A stretch of DNA of 64,000 bases, from the NCBI RefSeq assembly GCF_034424175.1, contig NZ_CP139986.1:3472001-3536000 (forward strand), given 5' to 3'. Made by a program: the position numbers and the translations under genes. Of this stretch, positions 53,052 to 61,014 are shown piece by piece (position 1 is the stretch's first letter; each line of letters begins with the position of its first letter). The stretch is from Kluyvera intermedia. GTDB taxonomy: Bacteria > Pseudomonadota > Gammaproteobacteria > Enterobacterales > Enterobacteriaceae. The notes under the pieces were generated by a model. The model was not told the origin of the DNA. It searched no databases and saw nothing but the letters and a program-made list of their open reading frames with translations.

Positions 53052-53558
53052 ATCCTGTTGCCTCCCCCTGGCTCTAACATTCGCCCATAACGTCTATTTT
53101 TTATTCACCATAAAATAGAGAGCGTGTGTTATGCACAATATTAAAAATAAACTTCCTGTCGCTAAAAATCTGCAATTGAGATTTTTCTATAATTAATTAT
53201 GAATAATCTGCATTTTTCTTATCCGTTATAGGATTTAAGATTATTCCTACGAAAGTAAGTGGCACGATGCTAAGTTATACGCTGTCTAATGTATTCATTA
53301 GACCTTTTCCACCTAACATTCTGACGCGCAAACAAGGTGTTAGCCTTTGAGGTGTCACAGACTTTCTCTTCTTCACATAAAAAACTATCCTATTGAGGAT
53401 TAATTGTAATTTTTCGTAATAGCTCGGTGAAATCTTATCCAGAGTAGATTATAGTTACAGCAGATCGGGAACACCTGTATGTTTCAGATTGATCAGTAGT
53501 ACCCATCCCACAACGGTATTTGTTATTCGCTTTTGTATTACTATCAGGGGGATGCGTT
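53052..53558. other. AT-rich non-coding stretch before tomB
   Basis: About 500 bases, clearly richer in A and T than the genes around. It holds palindromes AAAAATCT-N7-AGATTTTT (near 53164-53186) and TCTAATG-TATT-CATTAGA (53285-53302), and a possible 21-codon frame at 53131-53196 (begins MHNIKNKLPV) with a weak ribosome site. It probably contains the tomB-hha promoters, with a TATAGT at about 53449. I see no established RNA gene. Confidence 0.5.
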
Positions 53559-53933
53559 ATGGACGAATACTCACCAAAAAGACATGATATCGCACAGCTT
53601 AAGTTTCTTTGTGAAACCCTGTATCATGATAGTCTTGCCACGCTGGAAGAGAGCAACCATGGCTGGGTCAATGACCCGACATCAGCAGTCAATCTGCAGC
53701 TTAATGAGCTGATAGAACATATTGCAACGTTTGCACTTAATTATAAGATTAAGTACAGCGAAGATAATAAACTGATTGCGCAGATTGATGAATATCTGGA
53801 TGATACTTTTATGCTATTCGGCAACTACGGCGTTAATAGCGATGATCTTCAGAAATGGCGCAAGTCAGGGAACAAACTTTTCCGCTGTTTCGTCAACGCA
53901 AGCCGTGCTAACCCCGTTAGCCTCTCTTGTTAA
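53559..53933 (+). CDS. tomB: Hha toxicity modulator TomB
   Basis: A 124-residue acidic protein that counters Hha toxicity and affects biofilm formation. It matches E. coli TomB (YbaJ) closely: MDEYSPKRHDIAQLKFLCE at the start, EHIATFALNYKIKY in the middle, SLSC at the end. The Cys near residue 18 implicated in oxidation of Hha is present. The ATG follows AGGGGGATGCGTT. hha starts 25 bases later. Confidence 0.96.
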   Translation: MDEYSPKRHDIAQLKFLCETLYHDSLATLEESNHGWVNDPTSAVNLQLNELIEHIATFALNYKIKYSEDNKLIAQIDEYLDDTFMLFGNYGVNSDDLQKWRKSGNKLFRCFVNASRANPVSLSC

Positions 53934-53958
53934 AACTATTACAATCAATGGGTGAATT

Positions 53959-54177
53959 ATGTCTGATAAACCACTAACTAAAACTGATTATTTGATGCGC
54001 CTGCGACGCTGTCAGTCAATTGATACGCTGGAGCGTGTCATTGAAAAAAATAAATATGAACTCTCTGATAATGAACTGGCTGTATTTTACTCAGCGGCCG
54101 ATCATCGCCTGGCAGAATTGACCATGAATAAACTCTACGACAAAATTCCACCAACCGTATGGAAATTTATTCGTTAA
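53959..54177 (+). CDS. hha: Haemolysin expression modulator Hha
   Basis: A 72-residue partner of H-NS in silencing of AT-rich, horizontally acquired genes; the E. coli length and sequence are nearly unchanged (MSDKPLTKTDYLMRLRRCQS). It is cotranscribed with tomB as a toxin-antitoxin-like pair. AT-rich DNA around it fits self-regulation by Hha/H-NS. Confidence 0.97.
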   Translation: MSDKPLTKTDYLMRLRRCQSIDTLERVIEKNKYELSDNELAVFYSAADHRLAELTMNKLYDKIPPTVWKFIR

Positions 54178-54227
54178 GTCTTTTCCCTTAAGGTGCGTCA
54201 CTTACCCCCTCTTGCTTCGTCAATATC

Positions 54228-54243
54228 TGTGATTATTATCACA
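54228..54243. promoter_or_regulatory. CRP site before maa
   Basis: TGTGA-TTATTA-TCACA matches the CRP consensus halves exactly and is symmetric. Its centre lies about 82 bases before the maa ATG. Confidence 0.75.
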
Positions 54244-54249
54244 GCGTTA

Positions 54250-54269
54250 GATTGGGAACGTTCCCAATC
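54250..54269. promoter_or_regulatory. 20-bp perfect palindrome, LacI-family-like operator before maa
   Basis: GATTGGGAACGTTCCCAATC reads the same on both strands with a central CG, as LacI/GalR-family operators do. It most resembles TreR-type sites (GGGAACGTTCCC). It lies 6 bases from the CRP site. Confidence 0.55.
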
Positions 54270-54317
54270 AATGAACAACCTTCTATGGTGATAGCTTCCA
54301 GCAATAGGGAGGCTCCC

Positions 54318-54872
54318 ATGAGTGAAGAAAAACGTAAGATGATCGCCGGTGAGGCCTATAGCCCGGCAGACGATACGCTAAGAACAGACAGAATACGCGC
54401 CAGACAACTCATCCACCGCTATAACCATACGACTCCGGATGAGAAAACCGAACGCGCACAACTGCTCAAAGAGTTATTAGGTCAGGGCGACAACGCCTAT
54501 ATCGAACCGACTTTTCGCTGTGATTACGGCTACAACATCTATCTTGGTGCTAATTTCTACGCCAATTTTGACTGCGTCATGCTGGATGTCTGCCCGATTC
54601 ATATCGGTGATAATTGCATGCTAGCGCCGGGCGTACATATCTACACCGCCACACATCCGCTGAACGCCACTGAGCGTAATAGCGGTATCGAATTTGGTAA
54701 ACCGGTCAAGATTGGACACAACGTCTGGATTGGTGGCAGAGCCATTATTAATCCCGGCGTGACGATTGGTGACAATGCGGTCATTGCATCCGGTGCCGTG
54801 GTGGTAAAAGATGTGCCAGCCAACGCCGTTGTCGGGGGTAATCCTGCGGTCATCATCAAAATGGTCCCCTGA
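54318..54872 (+). CDS. maa: Maltose O-acetyltransferase
   Basis: Acetylates maltose and other sugars with acetyl-CoA, perhaps as a detoxification step. The 184 residues have an N-terminal helix pair and a left-handed beta-helix of hexapeptide repeats (about 70-184) with the catalytic His in YTATHPL (about 115). The start MSEEKRKMIAG follows GGGAGGCTCCC; 22 open codons lie upstream across the operator. Controlled probably by CRP and a sugar repressor, from the sites before it. Confidence 0.94.
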   Translation: MSEEKRKMIAGEAYSPADDTLRTDRIRARQLIHRYNHTTPDEKTERAQLLKELLGQGDNAYIEPTFRCDYGYNIYLGANFYANFDCVMLDVCPIHIGDNCMLAPGVHIYTATHPLNATERNSGIEFGKPVKIGHNVWIGGRAIINPGVTIGDNAVIASGAVVVKDVPANAVVGGNPAVIIKMVP

Positions 54873-54975
54873 TGCATTGCTGACTGTTATGCTTTTTTGC
54901 AACTGATCTGTTACTTTCAGTAAGGATTAGTGCAACATACAATAGGCTATTGTGCCTTACGTTTCCGAGCAAAAG

Positions 54976-55446
54976 ATGTCAGAGATCCAGCGATTACTCA
55001 CGCAAACCATTGATGAATTGAATACCACTGAAAAGCGCGACAACCGTCCGCGCTTTAGTATCAGTTTTATCCGCAATCATCCCGGCCTCTTTATCGCCAT
55101 GTATCTCGCCTTCTTTGCCACCCTGGTGGTGATGATGCGCTCAGATACGCTGGCTGATTCCGTCTGGCTGCTGTGGTTAATGTTTGTGGTGCTAAACGGC
55201 TTTTTCTTTTTCGACGTTTATCCGCGCTATCGTTACGAAGATATCGACGTTCTCGATTTTCGCGTTTGCTACAACGGTGAATGGTATAACACCCGTTTTG
55301 TGCCGCCGCAGCTGATAGAGCGAATCCTTGAATCCAACCGTGTAGATCATTCATTGAAAACACGGCTGCAAAAAATGATCGCCACTAAGGGCGAGCTGTC
55401 ATTTTACGACGTATTCAGTCTTACCCGCGTCGAAGCGGTACAATAA
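54976..55446 (+). CDS. ylaC: Inner-membrane protein YlaC
   Basis: A 156-residue membrane protein with two helices (about 45-95) and a C-terminal cytosolic part FYDVFSLTR. It matches E. coli YlaC. The family is of unknown function, though I recall a link of ylaC to a fluoride- or stress-related regulon in Salmonella only weakly. A GTG-started form would add eight residues. Its 3' end overlaps the convergent MocR gene by 26 bases. Confidence 0.92.
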   Translation: MSEIQRLLTQTIDELNTTEKRDNRPRFSISFIRNHPGLFIAMYLAFFATLVVMMRSDTLADSVWLLWLMFVVLNGFFFFDVYPRYRYEDIDVLDFRVCYNGEWYNTRFVPPQLIERILESNRVDHSLKTRLQKMIATKGELSFYDVFSLTRVEAVQ

Positions 55447-56866
55447 GCCGCTGTAACGTCCGTATTGCCGCTGAAAACTGCGATGCGGACGTATTGCCAT
55501 AGCCCAATACCAGACCGCTTCGCGCTTGCTGCTTCTCAAGATAAAACGGGCTGAGCGCGCTGGGTGCCATTTGATGCAGTCGAGCCTGGCGCACCCATTC
55601 AACATCATCAACCCCTTCGATTTCCACCGTCAGATGTAACCCGCCTTCTCCCGCCATCAAGCGATGCGGCACGGTCAGTTCCTGCTTTAGCACATCCTGC
55701 AACTGCGTTTGGCGCTTGCGGTACAAACGACGCATCGCCGCCAGATGCCGGGAATAATGCCCCTCTTCGATAAAGTTCGCTAGCGCGCGTTGTTCGGCGC
55801 GATGTCCACCGCGTAATAGCGCGCGTATCACGGGTTGCGCTGCTTCAACCAACATGGACGGCAACACCATAAAACCAATACGTAGCGAGGGGAAAAGTGT
55901 CTTACTGAACGTACCGAGATACACCACCGGAGCGTTATCTGCCATCCCGCGCATGGCAGGAATGGGTTCACCGCTAAAGCGAAACTCACTGTCATAGTCA
56001 TCTTCCACAATCCAGACACCGTGCTGACGCGCATAGTCTAACAGCGCCAACCGCCGGGCGGCGCTCAACACGCTACCGGTAGGATACTGATGTGAAGGTG
56101 AGGTAAAAATCAGCGTGGGTGGCGCTAAATCAGTCGCCAACTGCATACCTTCATTATCGACAGAAATACCTTGCAGCCTGAGCCCCGCCGCGATGAATGC
56201 GCTTTTGGCCCCAAAATATCCCGGATCCTCAACCCAGGCAGTTTGCCCGGGTTCGCTCAGTAAATGGGTACACAAATTGACGCCTTCCAGTGCCCCTTCC
56301 GTGATCACAATCTGCCGGGCATCACAGTCGATACCGCGTGATAACGCCAGATGCCGCGCAATAGCCACCCGTAGCGGCCATTCTCCTGCCGCATCGCCGT
56401 AGCCCAGCAGGGAGCTCCCCTCTTCACGGAGCACTCTATCGAGCAGTCTCCGCCACAGCGGCAGGGGGAAATAGTTTATCGCTGGCGTTCCCGGTGCAAA
56501 CAGCAGCGGCGGTGTGTCGCGAGGCAGAACCTGCGGTAACGACTGCAAACGCGAGGGCAACGATACCGGGGCGGCCGGTGAATCACAGGATTCCTGCGGC
56601 AGTGAGGCAACGCGTGAGCCGCGACGATCGCGATATAAATATCCTTCCATCGCCAGTTGCTCCATCGCAGCGTTCACCGTGTTTCGCGAGATCTGCAACC
56701 GCTCAGCGATCACTCGCGAGCCAGGAAGCCAGCACTCGGCCTGTAGCTGCCCGTGCATAATCGCCTCTCGCAGAGCGCTATACAAACTGCGTTGCAGCGT
56801 TAATCCGCCCCGGGTTTGCAGCGATCGGGCCAGCATGGCAAAAAAAGGGGCGTCGGGAATATTCAT
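55421..56866 (-). CDS. MocR/PdxR-type GntR regulator with aminotransferase-like domain
   Basis: A 481-residue MocR-family regulator: an N-terminal GntR winged helix (about 20-90; ERLQISRNTVNAAMEQLAMEG is the recognition part) joined by a linker to a class I aminotransferase-like domain. The PLP-binding Lys is in GTFSKTLFPSLR (about 300), and YDSEFRF and NEPG-like motifs are kept, so it probably binds PLP. AGGAG before ATG 56866 fixes the start. It is divergent from the GNAT gene and likely controls it. The effector is unknown; PLP and an amino compound are typical. Confidence 0.88.
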   Translation of the reverse strand: MNIPDAPFFAMLARSLQTRGGLTLQRSLYSALREAIMHGQLQAECWLPGSRVIAERLQISRNTVNAAMEQLAMEGYLYRDRRGSRVASLPQESCDSPAAPVSLPSRLQSLPQVLPRDTPPLLFAPGTPAINYFPLPLWRRLLDRVLREEGSSLLGYGDAAGEWPLRVAIARHLALSRGIDCDARQIVITEGALEGVNLCTHLLSEPGQTAWVEDPGYFGAKSAFIAAGLRLQGISVDNEGMQLATDLAPPTLIFTSPSHQYPTGSVLSAARRLALLDYARQHGVWIVEDDYDSEFRFSGEPIPAMRGMADNAPVVYLGTFSKTLFPSLRIGFMVLPSMLVEAAQPVIRALLRGGHRAEQRALANFIEEGHYSRHLAAMRRLYRKRQTQLQDVLKQELTVPHRLMAGEGGLHLTVEIEGVDDVEWVRQARLHQMAPSALSPFYLEKQQARSGLVLGYGNTSASQFSAAIRTLQRLIVPLRRG

Positions 56867-56877
56867 GGCTTCTCCTG

Positions 56878-56909
56878 GTGGCACTATCAGAATATAGTCT
56901 CGTGGCACT
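56878..56909. promoter_or_regulatory. Direct repeat, candidate MocR operator
   Basis: GTGGCACT occurs twice in the same direction (56878-56885 and 56902-56909), 24 bp apart, in the 102-base divergent promoter. MocR regulators such as GabR bind direct repeats in this manner. Confidence 0.45.
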
Positions 56910-56968
56910 TTTTATGGAACCAGTAAAAACGCTACTCTCGACGTCTTGTTAATTCCTAAGGAGAGGTT

Positions 56969-57679
56969 ATGAGTCAGCTTAATCAATTTGGTCAATTAAT
57001 TGGCGATGCCCTACCTGACTGGCAACCGCGCCCACATCCACAGCGGATTACGCTGGAAGGCCGTTACTGCCGACTGGAGCCGCTCAGCTTAAAGCACGCT
57101 GACGCGCTGTTTGCCGCCCACCAGCAGGCAACGGATACCCGTGCATGGACATGGTTACTGCGCGAAGCGGAGAGTTCGTTAGCGGTTTATCGCGAATGGA
57201 TTGCCAGCGTAGAAACGCTGCAGGATCCTATCCAGTTTGCGGTGATTGATACGCGTACCAACCTGCCGGTCGGCTCATTGGCACTGATGCGTATTGACCC
57301 TAATCATGGTGTTGTGGAGGTGGGGCATGTGCATTTCTCCCCATTACTTAGCCGCACGCCAGCCTCTACCGAAGCTCAGTGGCTGCTGATGCATTATATT
57401 TTTGAAACCCTGGGATACCGTCGCTATGAGTGGAAGTGCAACAGCTTCAACGAACCGTCACGTAATGCCGCACAGCGATTAGGTTTTCAATTTGAAGGCC
57501 GTTTCCGCCAGGCGCTGGTCATTAAAGGCCATAACCGCGATACCGACTGGTTCTCCATTATTGACGGTGAGTGGCCGGCATTAGATACCGCCTTCCAGAA
57601 ATGGCTTGCCGCCGACAATTTTACCGCCGACGGCAAGCAGCGCCAGTCCCTGGAGACATTTCGTCAAGCTCACGCTTAA
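56969..57679 (+). CDS. GNAT-family N-acetyltransferase, RimJ/RimL-like
   Basis: A 236-residue acetyltransferase. Residues about 30-200 form the RimL-like GNAT fold: RYCRLEPLSLKHADALF (about 32-48), VGSLALMRIDPNHGVVEVGH, the acetyl-CoA loop region near 130-150, and SFNEPSRNAAQRLGFQFEG. Target is not known; related proteins acetylate ribosomal proteins or small amines. The MocR gene faces it. Its stop overlaps the last codons of rpmJ2 from the other strand. GGAGAGG precedes the ATG. Confidence 0.86.
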   Translation: MSQLNQFGQLIGDALPDWQPRPHPQRITLEGRYCRLEPLSLKHADALFAAHQQATDTRAWTWLLREAESSLAVYREWIASVETLQDPIQFAVIDTRTNLPVGSLALMRIDPNHGVVEVGHVHFSPLLSRTPASTEAQWLLMHYIFETLGYRRYEWKCNSFNEPSRNAAQRLGFQFEGRFRQALVIKGHNRDTDWFSIIDGEWPALDTAFQKWLAADNFTADGKQRQSLETFRQAHA

Positions 57680-57816
57680 CGTCGTTTCTTACGCCCCTGC
57701 ACGGCCTTGAAGCGGGGATTGGATTTGCAGATAACATACAGACGCCCTTTACGTTTCACTATCTGACAGTCGGGGTGTCTTTGTTTCGCGCTGCGCAGCG
57801 AGTTAAGTACCTGCAT
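57676..57816 (-). CDS. rpmJ2: Zinc-independent 50S ribosomal protein L36 paralogue
   Basis: A 46-residue L36 paralogue (YkgO type). It starts MQVLNSLRSAKQRHPDCQ and ends with a basic GRKKRR tail. It lacks the full Cys/His zinc set of the main L36. Under zinc starvation it replaces the zinc form on ribosomes to free zinc. The start overlaps the rpmE2 stop by ATGATG, so the two are translationally coupled. Confidence 0.93.
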   Translation of the reverse strand: MQVLNSLRSAKQRHPDCQIVKRKGRLYVICKSNPRFKAVQGRKKRR

Positions 57817-58079
57817 CATGAACCTCTTTTAACATCGACAAAACGACCAAAACGCTGGGTGAAACGAGCCACGCTACCTTCCGTCGACGCGGTGCGCTGT
57901 TTCCCGGTGTAATACGGATGCGACTTGGACGAAACATCAATGGTGACATAAGGATATGTCACGCCTTCGAGCTCAATTTCCCGGTCGGTTTTGATGGTGG
58001 AGCCCACCGTAAAGAACTCATTCGCGCTGGTATCGTGAAACACCACAGGACGATAATGGGGATGGATATTCGCTTTCAT
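57816..58079 (-). CDS. rpmE2: Zinc-independent 50S ribosomal protein L31 type B
   Basis: An 87-residue L31 paralogue (YkgM type) without any Cys, so the C-minus form that binds no zinc. Typical parts are MKANIHPHYRPVVFHDTSA and GKQRTASTEGSVARF. The start MKANIH is used; the frame is open 11 codons further. A Zur-type box lies just upstream, and rpmJ2 follows. Confidence 0.95.
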   Translation of the reverse strand: MKANIHPHYRPVVFHDTSANEFFTVGSTIKTDREIELEGVTYPYVTIDVSSKSHPYYTGKQRTASTEGSVARFTQRFGRFVDVKRGS

Positions 58080-58095
58080 CTGAACCTCAATCAAT

Positions 58096-58112
58096 ATGTT
58101 ATAACATAACAA
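58096..58112. promoter_or_regulatory. Zur box before rpmE2-rpmJ2
   Basis: GTTAT-AAC-ATAAC (58098-58110) in AT-rich flanks fits the Zur palindrome. It lies 17-30 bases before the rpmE2 ATG, so zinc-loaded Zur would repress. Confidence 0.85.
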
Positions 58113-58285
58113 TTAAGATACGCCGTCATTGCCCACATTACAACCCTCCTGTTGTCAGGTTTTCTCTATAGTCATTTTTCGCAAAAGCTCAGACCCCCAC
58201 GCCGACATAAATTAGAAAATAACGTTATTGGAGCCAGGTTTCGTCATCAGGCAGGCTGTGATTATCAACCTAACGGAGATATCCC

Positions 58286-58417
58286 ATGCAGCGCTGTTGT
58301 TGTCATCCCGCATTTGCACCACCGGAATATCAAAATAAAGATCTGCAAAACGGAGAACATGATGAGCCTTACCTCCCTGCCCGTATTAAGCCTGGCCCGC
58401 TATCACCAGCCCTCTGA
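58286..58417 (+). CDS. Candidate cysteine-rich leader peptide
   Basis: A 43-codon frame starting MQRCCCHPAF, with three Cys codons in a row at positions 4-6. GGAG lies 7 bases before the ATG, a better ribosome site than many genes here. It runs through the start of the dioxygenase gene (58362) in another frame and ends 55 bases inside. The long, Pro-rich remainder shows no fold. Short frames with runs of one amino acid before biosynthetic or uptake operons commonly act as sensors of that amino acid's charged tRNA. A possible -10 TATAGT is at 58167-58172. The frame was found by reading the sequence; it has no family assignment from me. Confidence 0.5.
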   Translation: MQRCCCHPAFAPPEYQNKDLQNGEHDEPYLPARIKPGPLSPAL

Positions 58418-59393
58418 ACGCCCGCTATTTTTAGAGCAGCTTCGCCATGCAGCCCGTGACGTCGGATTCTTTTATCTGACCGATCACGGCATCAATGAGG
58501 CTCTCCAGCAGTCAGTACAATCGGAATCACGCCGTTTCTTCGCGCTGTCCGACGCACAAAAACAGCAGGTGGCGATGATTCACTCACCACACTTTCGCGG
58601 TTACAACCGCAGCGCCGCAGAGCTCACGCGCGGACAGCCAGACTGGCGAGAACAATTTGATATCGGCGCCGAACGGCAGGCGATTTCCCTACGTGAACAC
58701 GATCCTCGTTGGCTGCAATTGCAGGGGCCAAATCTGTGGCCTGATGCCCAACCCACCTTGCGCCCGGTATTAATTCAATGGCAGCGAGCGATGACCGATA
58801 TGGCCATGACGCTACTACGCGCTTTTGCCGAAGCCTTACAGCTCCCGCCGCAAGCGTTCGACACGCTATACGGCGAAAAACCCAACGAGCACATTAAGCT
58901 CATTCGTTATCCCGGCCAGCAGGATACGCACAACAGCACACAGGGCGTTGGGGCGCATAAAGACTCAGGTTTTTTAAGCTTCCTGTTACAGGATGAACAA
59001 AAAGGATTACAGGTGGAGGTCAACGAAGGTCAGTGGATCGACGCCGAACCGCTGCCCGGCAGCTTTGTGGTGAATATTGGCGAATTGCTGGAACTGGCGA
59101 CCAACGGCTATCTGCGGGCAACCGTCCACCGCGTTGTTTCACCGCCGTCGCATCAACAACGTCTGTCGATAGCCTTCTTCCTCGGCGCACAGCTGGACGC
59201 CATCGTACCTATTTACGCGCTACCGGAGACGCTCGCCAGCGAGGCCACCGGCCCGCAAAGCGACCCGCAAAACCCGCTACTACGGGATGTTGGCTGGAAC
59301 TACCTGAAAGGCCGTCTACGTTCCCACCCGGACGTGGCGGAACGCTACTACCGTGACGTACTGCGCGCGCGCAGTGAACAACTCATCGCCTGA
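58362..59393 (+). CDS. Isopenicillin N synthase-type 2-oxoglutarate/Fe(II) dioxygenase
   Basis: A 343-residue non-heme iron oxygenase. The N-terminal DIOX_N part starts LPVLSLARY and includes GFFYLTDHGI (about 34-43). The iron triad HxD...H is in GAHKDSGFL (about 204-206) and TVHRVVSPP (about 257), and RLS (about 268-270) binds 2-oxoglutarate. CGGAG is 6 bases before ATG 58362. It heads an operon with a MetQNI-like importer. It may oxidise the imported compound, perhaps a sulfur-containing one; the substrate is inferred. Confidence 0.85.
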   Translation: MSLTSLPVLSLARYHQPSERPLFLEQLRHAARDVGFFYLTDHGINEALQQSVQSESRRFFALSDAQKQQVAMIHSPHFRGYNRSAAELTRGQPDWREQFDIGAERQAISLREHDPRWLQLQGPNLWPDAQPTLRPVLIQWQRAMTDMAMTLLRAFAEALQLPPQAFDTLYGEKPNEHIKLIRYPGQQDTHNSTQGVGAHKDSGFLSFLLQDEQKGLQVEVNEGQWIDAEPLPGSFVVNIGELLELATNGYLRATVHRVVSPPSHQQRLSIAFFLGAQLDAIVPIYALPETLASEATGPQSDPQNPLLRDVGWNYLKGRLRSHPDVAERYYRDVLRARSEQLIA

Positions 59394-59419
59394 CAACAAC
59401 ACGAATAAGGAATCACACC

Positions 59420-60226
59420 ATGAAACATGCCGCCTTTAAACTGGCAGGGATTGCACTGTCTCTTTCTCTGGCCTTTAACGCATCAGCCGAGCCGCTGCGT
59501 ATTGCCGCCGACCCGGTACCGCACGCCGAGATCCTCAACTTTATTAAAAAACAGGATCCGAAACTCGACCTGAAAATCATTGAGCTGACCAGCGGCGTCA
59601 ACGCCAACGAGCTGCTGGCGAATGGCGATGTTGACGCCAACTACTTCCAGCACGTGCCGTATTTAAAAGATCAGGAAAAAGCGCTGGGCAAAACCTTTGC
59701 CGTCGCTGCTACCGTACACATTGAACCGCTGGGGATTTACTCGCGCAAACATAAAGATCTGAAATCCCTGCCGGAAGGGGCTACGGTGGCAGTGCCCAAT
59801 AACACGACCAATCTCAGCCGCGCGCTATTTCTGCTACAAAGTCACGGGCTGATTAAACTGGCGGATAAATTCACCGACCCGGCCACCACGCTCGCGACGC
59901 CAAAAGATATCGCAGAAAACCCGCATAAGTTAAAGATCCTCGAAGTCGAATCGCCACAAATCCCGCGCTCGCTGGACGATGTAGACCTTGGTGTTATCAA
60001 CGGTAACTACGCGCTGGAAGCCGGGTTGACCCCTTCAAAAGATGCGCTAGGGCTGGAGAGTGCCACCAACAATCCGTATGCCAATATCCTTGTCACGACT
60101 CCACAGCTGGCGAATGACCCACGAATTAAAGAACTGGCAAAAGATCTAACCTCCCCGCAGGTGGCTGAATTTATTCGTCAGCACTACAACGGTTCAGTGA
60201 TCCCGGTTAGCGCGCCAAAATCATGA
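59420..60226 (+). CDS. MetQ/NlpA-family substrate-binding protein
   Basis: A 268-residue periplasmic binding protein of the MetQ/NlpA family. Its signal peptide ends in FNASA before EPLRIAADP; no Cys follows, so it is soluble and not a lipoprotein like E. coli MetQ. Family marks: PHAEIL, DVDANYFQHVPYL (about 73-85), and NGNYALEAGL (about 194-203). The start is after AAGGAATCACACC. It overlaps the ATPase gene by ATGA. Ligand may be methionine or another amino-acid-like S compound. Confidence 0.88.
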   Translation: MKHAAFKLAGIALSLSLAFNASAEPLRIAADPVPHAEILNFIKKQDPKLDLKIIELTSGVNANELLANGDVDANYFQHVPYLKDQEKALGKTFAVAATVHIEPLGIYSRKHKDLKSLPEGATVAVPNNTTNLSRALFLLQSHGLIKLADKFTDPATTLATPKDIAENPHKLKILEVESPQIPRSLDDVDLGVINGNYALEAGLTPSKDALGLESATNNPYANILVTTPQLANDPRIKELAKDLTSPQVAEFIRQHYNGSVIPVSAPKS

Positions 60227-61014
60227 TCGTCATTGAAGGGCTGAGCAAGCAGTATGCCGGAAGCGGCCAACCGGCACTCAACGACGTTTCGTTCACCGTC
60301 CCGAAAGGGGCGATTTACGGAATACTGGGGCGCAGTGGCGCGGGGAAAAGCACGCTTATCCGCTGCCTGAACTTACTGGAGCGGCCCAGTGCGGGCCGCA
60401 TTCTGTTCAACGGTGACGATATTGTGCAGTACGACAAAGCGCAGCTCCGCGCTCATCGTCTGCGCACCGGTATGATTTTTCAGCACTTCAATCTGCTGCA
60501 CGCCCGTAGCGTGGCCGACAACGTCGCGGTCCCGCTGGAAATCGCTGGCGTCGCGAAAGCCCAGCGACAACAACGCGTCGCCGAACTGCTGGCTCTGGTC
60601 GGGCTGAGTGATAAGGCGCACGCCTTCCCCTCCCAACTTTCCGGCGGACAAAAACAGCGTGTCGGCATTGCGCGGGCGCTAGCAGCAAACCCGGATGTCC
60701 TGCTATGCGATGAGGCCACCAGCGCGCTGGACAGTGAAACTACGGCCAGCGTACTGGCGCTGCTGGAAACCATCAACCGCCAGTTAGGGCTGACTATCGT
60801 GCTAATTACCCATCAACTGGAGGTGGTGAAAACCCTCTGCGATCACGCGGCGCTTTTAGAAGCGGGTGAACTTCAGGAGAGCGGAAAAATCGCCGACCTG
60901 CTGGCCTCACCCTGGTCACGTTTGCGGGATATTTTACTGGGCGACGGCGATGAAGAACGCCGTTTCCTGGCACGCCACGGTCTGGATGGGAGACACCTAT
61001 GCATAGTCGCATGA
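60223..61014 (+). CDS. MetN-like ABC transporter ATP-binding protein
   Basis: A 263-residue ATPase. Walker A GRSGAGKST (about 38-46), Q-loop MIFQHFNLL, signature LSGGQKQR (about 142-149), Walker B LLCDEATSALD and H-loop ITHQ are present. It is shorter than E. coli MetN (343) and has only the first part of the C-terminal ACT-type regulatory domain missing; the part after 215 is brief. So the methionine trans-inhibition domain is lacking. It pairs with the genes on either side. Confidence 0.9.
   Translation: MIVIEGLSKQYAGSGQPALNDVSFTVPKGAIYGILGRSGAGKSTLIRCLNLLERPSAGRILFNGDDIVQYDKAQLRAHRLRTGMIFQHFNLLHARSVADNVAVPLEIAGVAKAQRQQRVAELLALVGLSDKAHAFPSQLSGGQKQRVGIARALAANPDVLLCDEATSALDSETTASVLALLETINRQLGLTIVLITHQLEVVKTLCDHAALLEAGELQESGKIADLLASPWSRLRDILLGDGDEERRFLARHGLDGRHLCIVA

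Noticed and set aside
53131..53196. 21-codon frame MHNIKNKLPV... as a firm gene
   Set aside because: Weak ribosome site and no known family; kept only as part of the intergenic note.
58152..58361. N-terminal extension of the dioxygenase by 70 codons
   Set aside because: The extension has no similarity to the family, the fold begins at LPVLSL, and CGGAG marks the later ATG.
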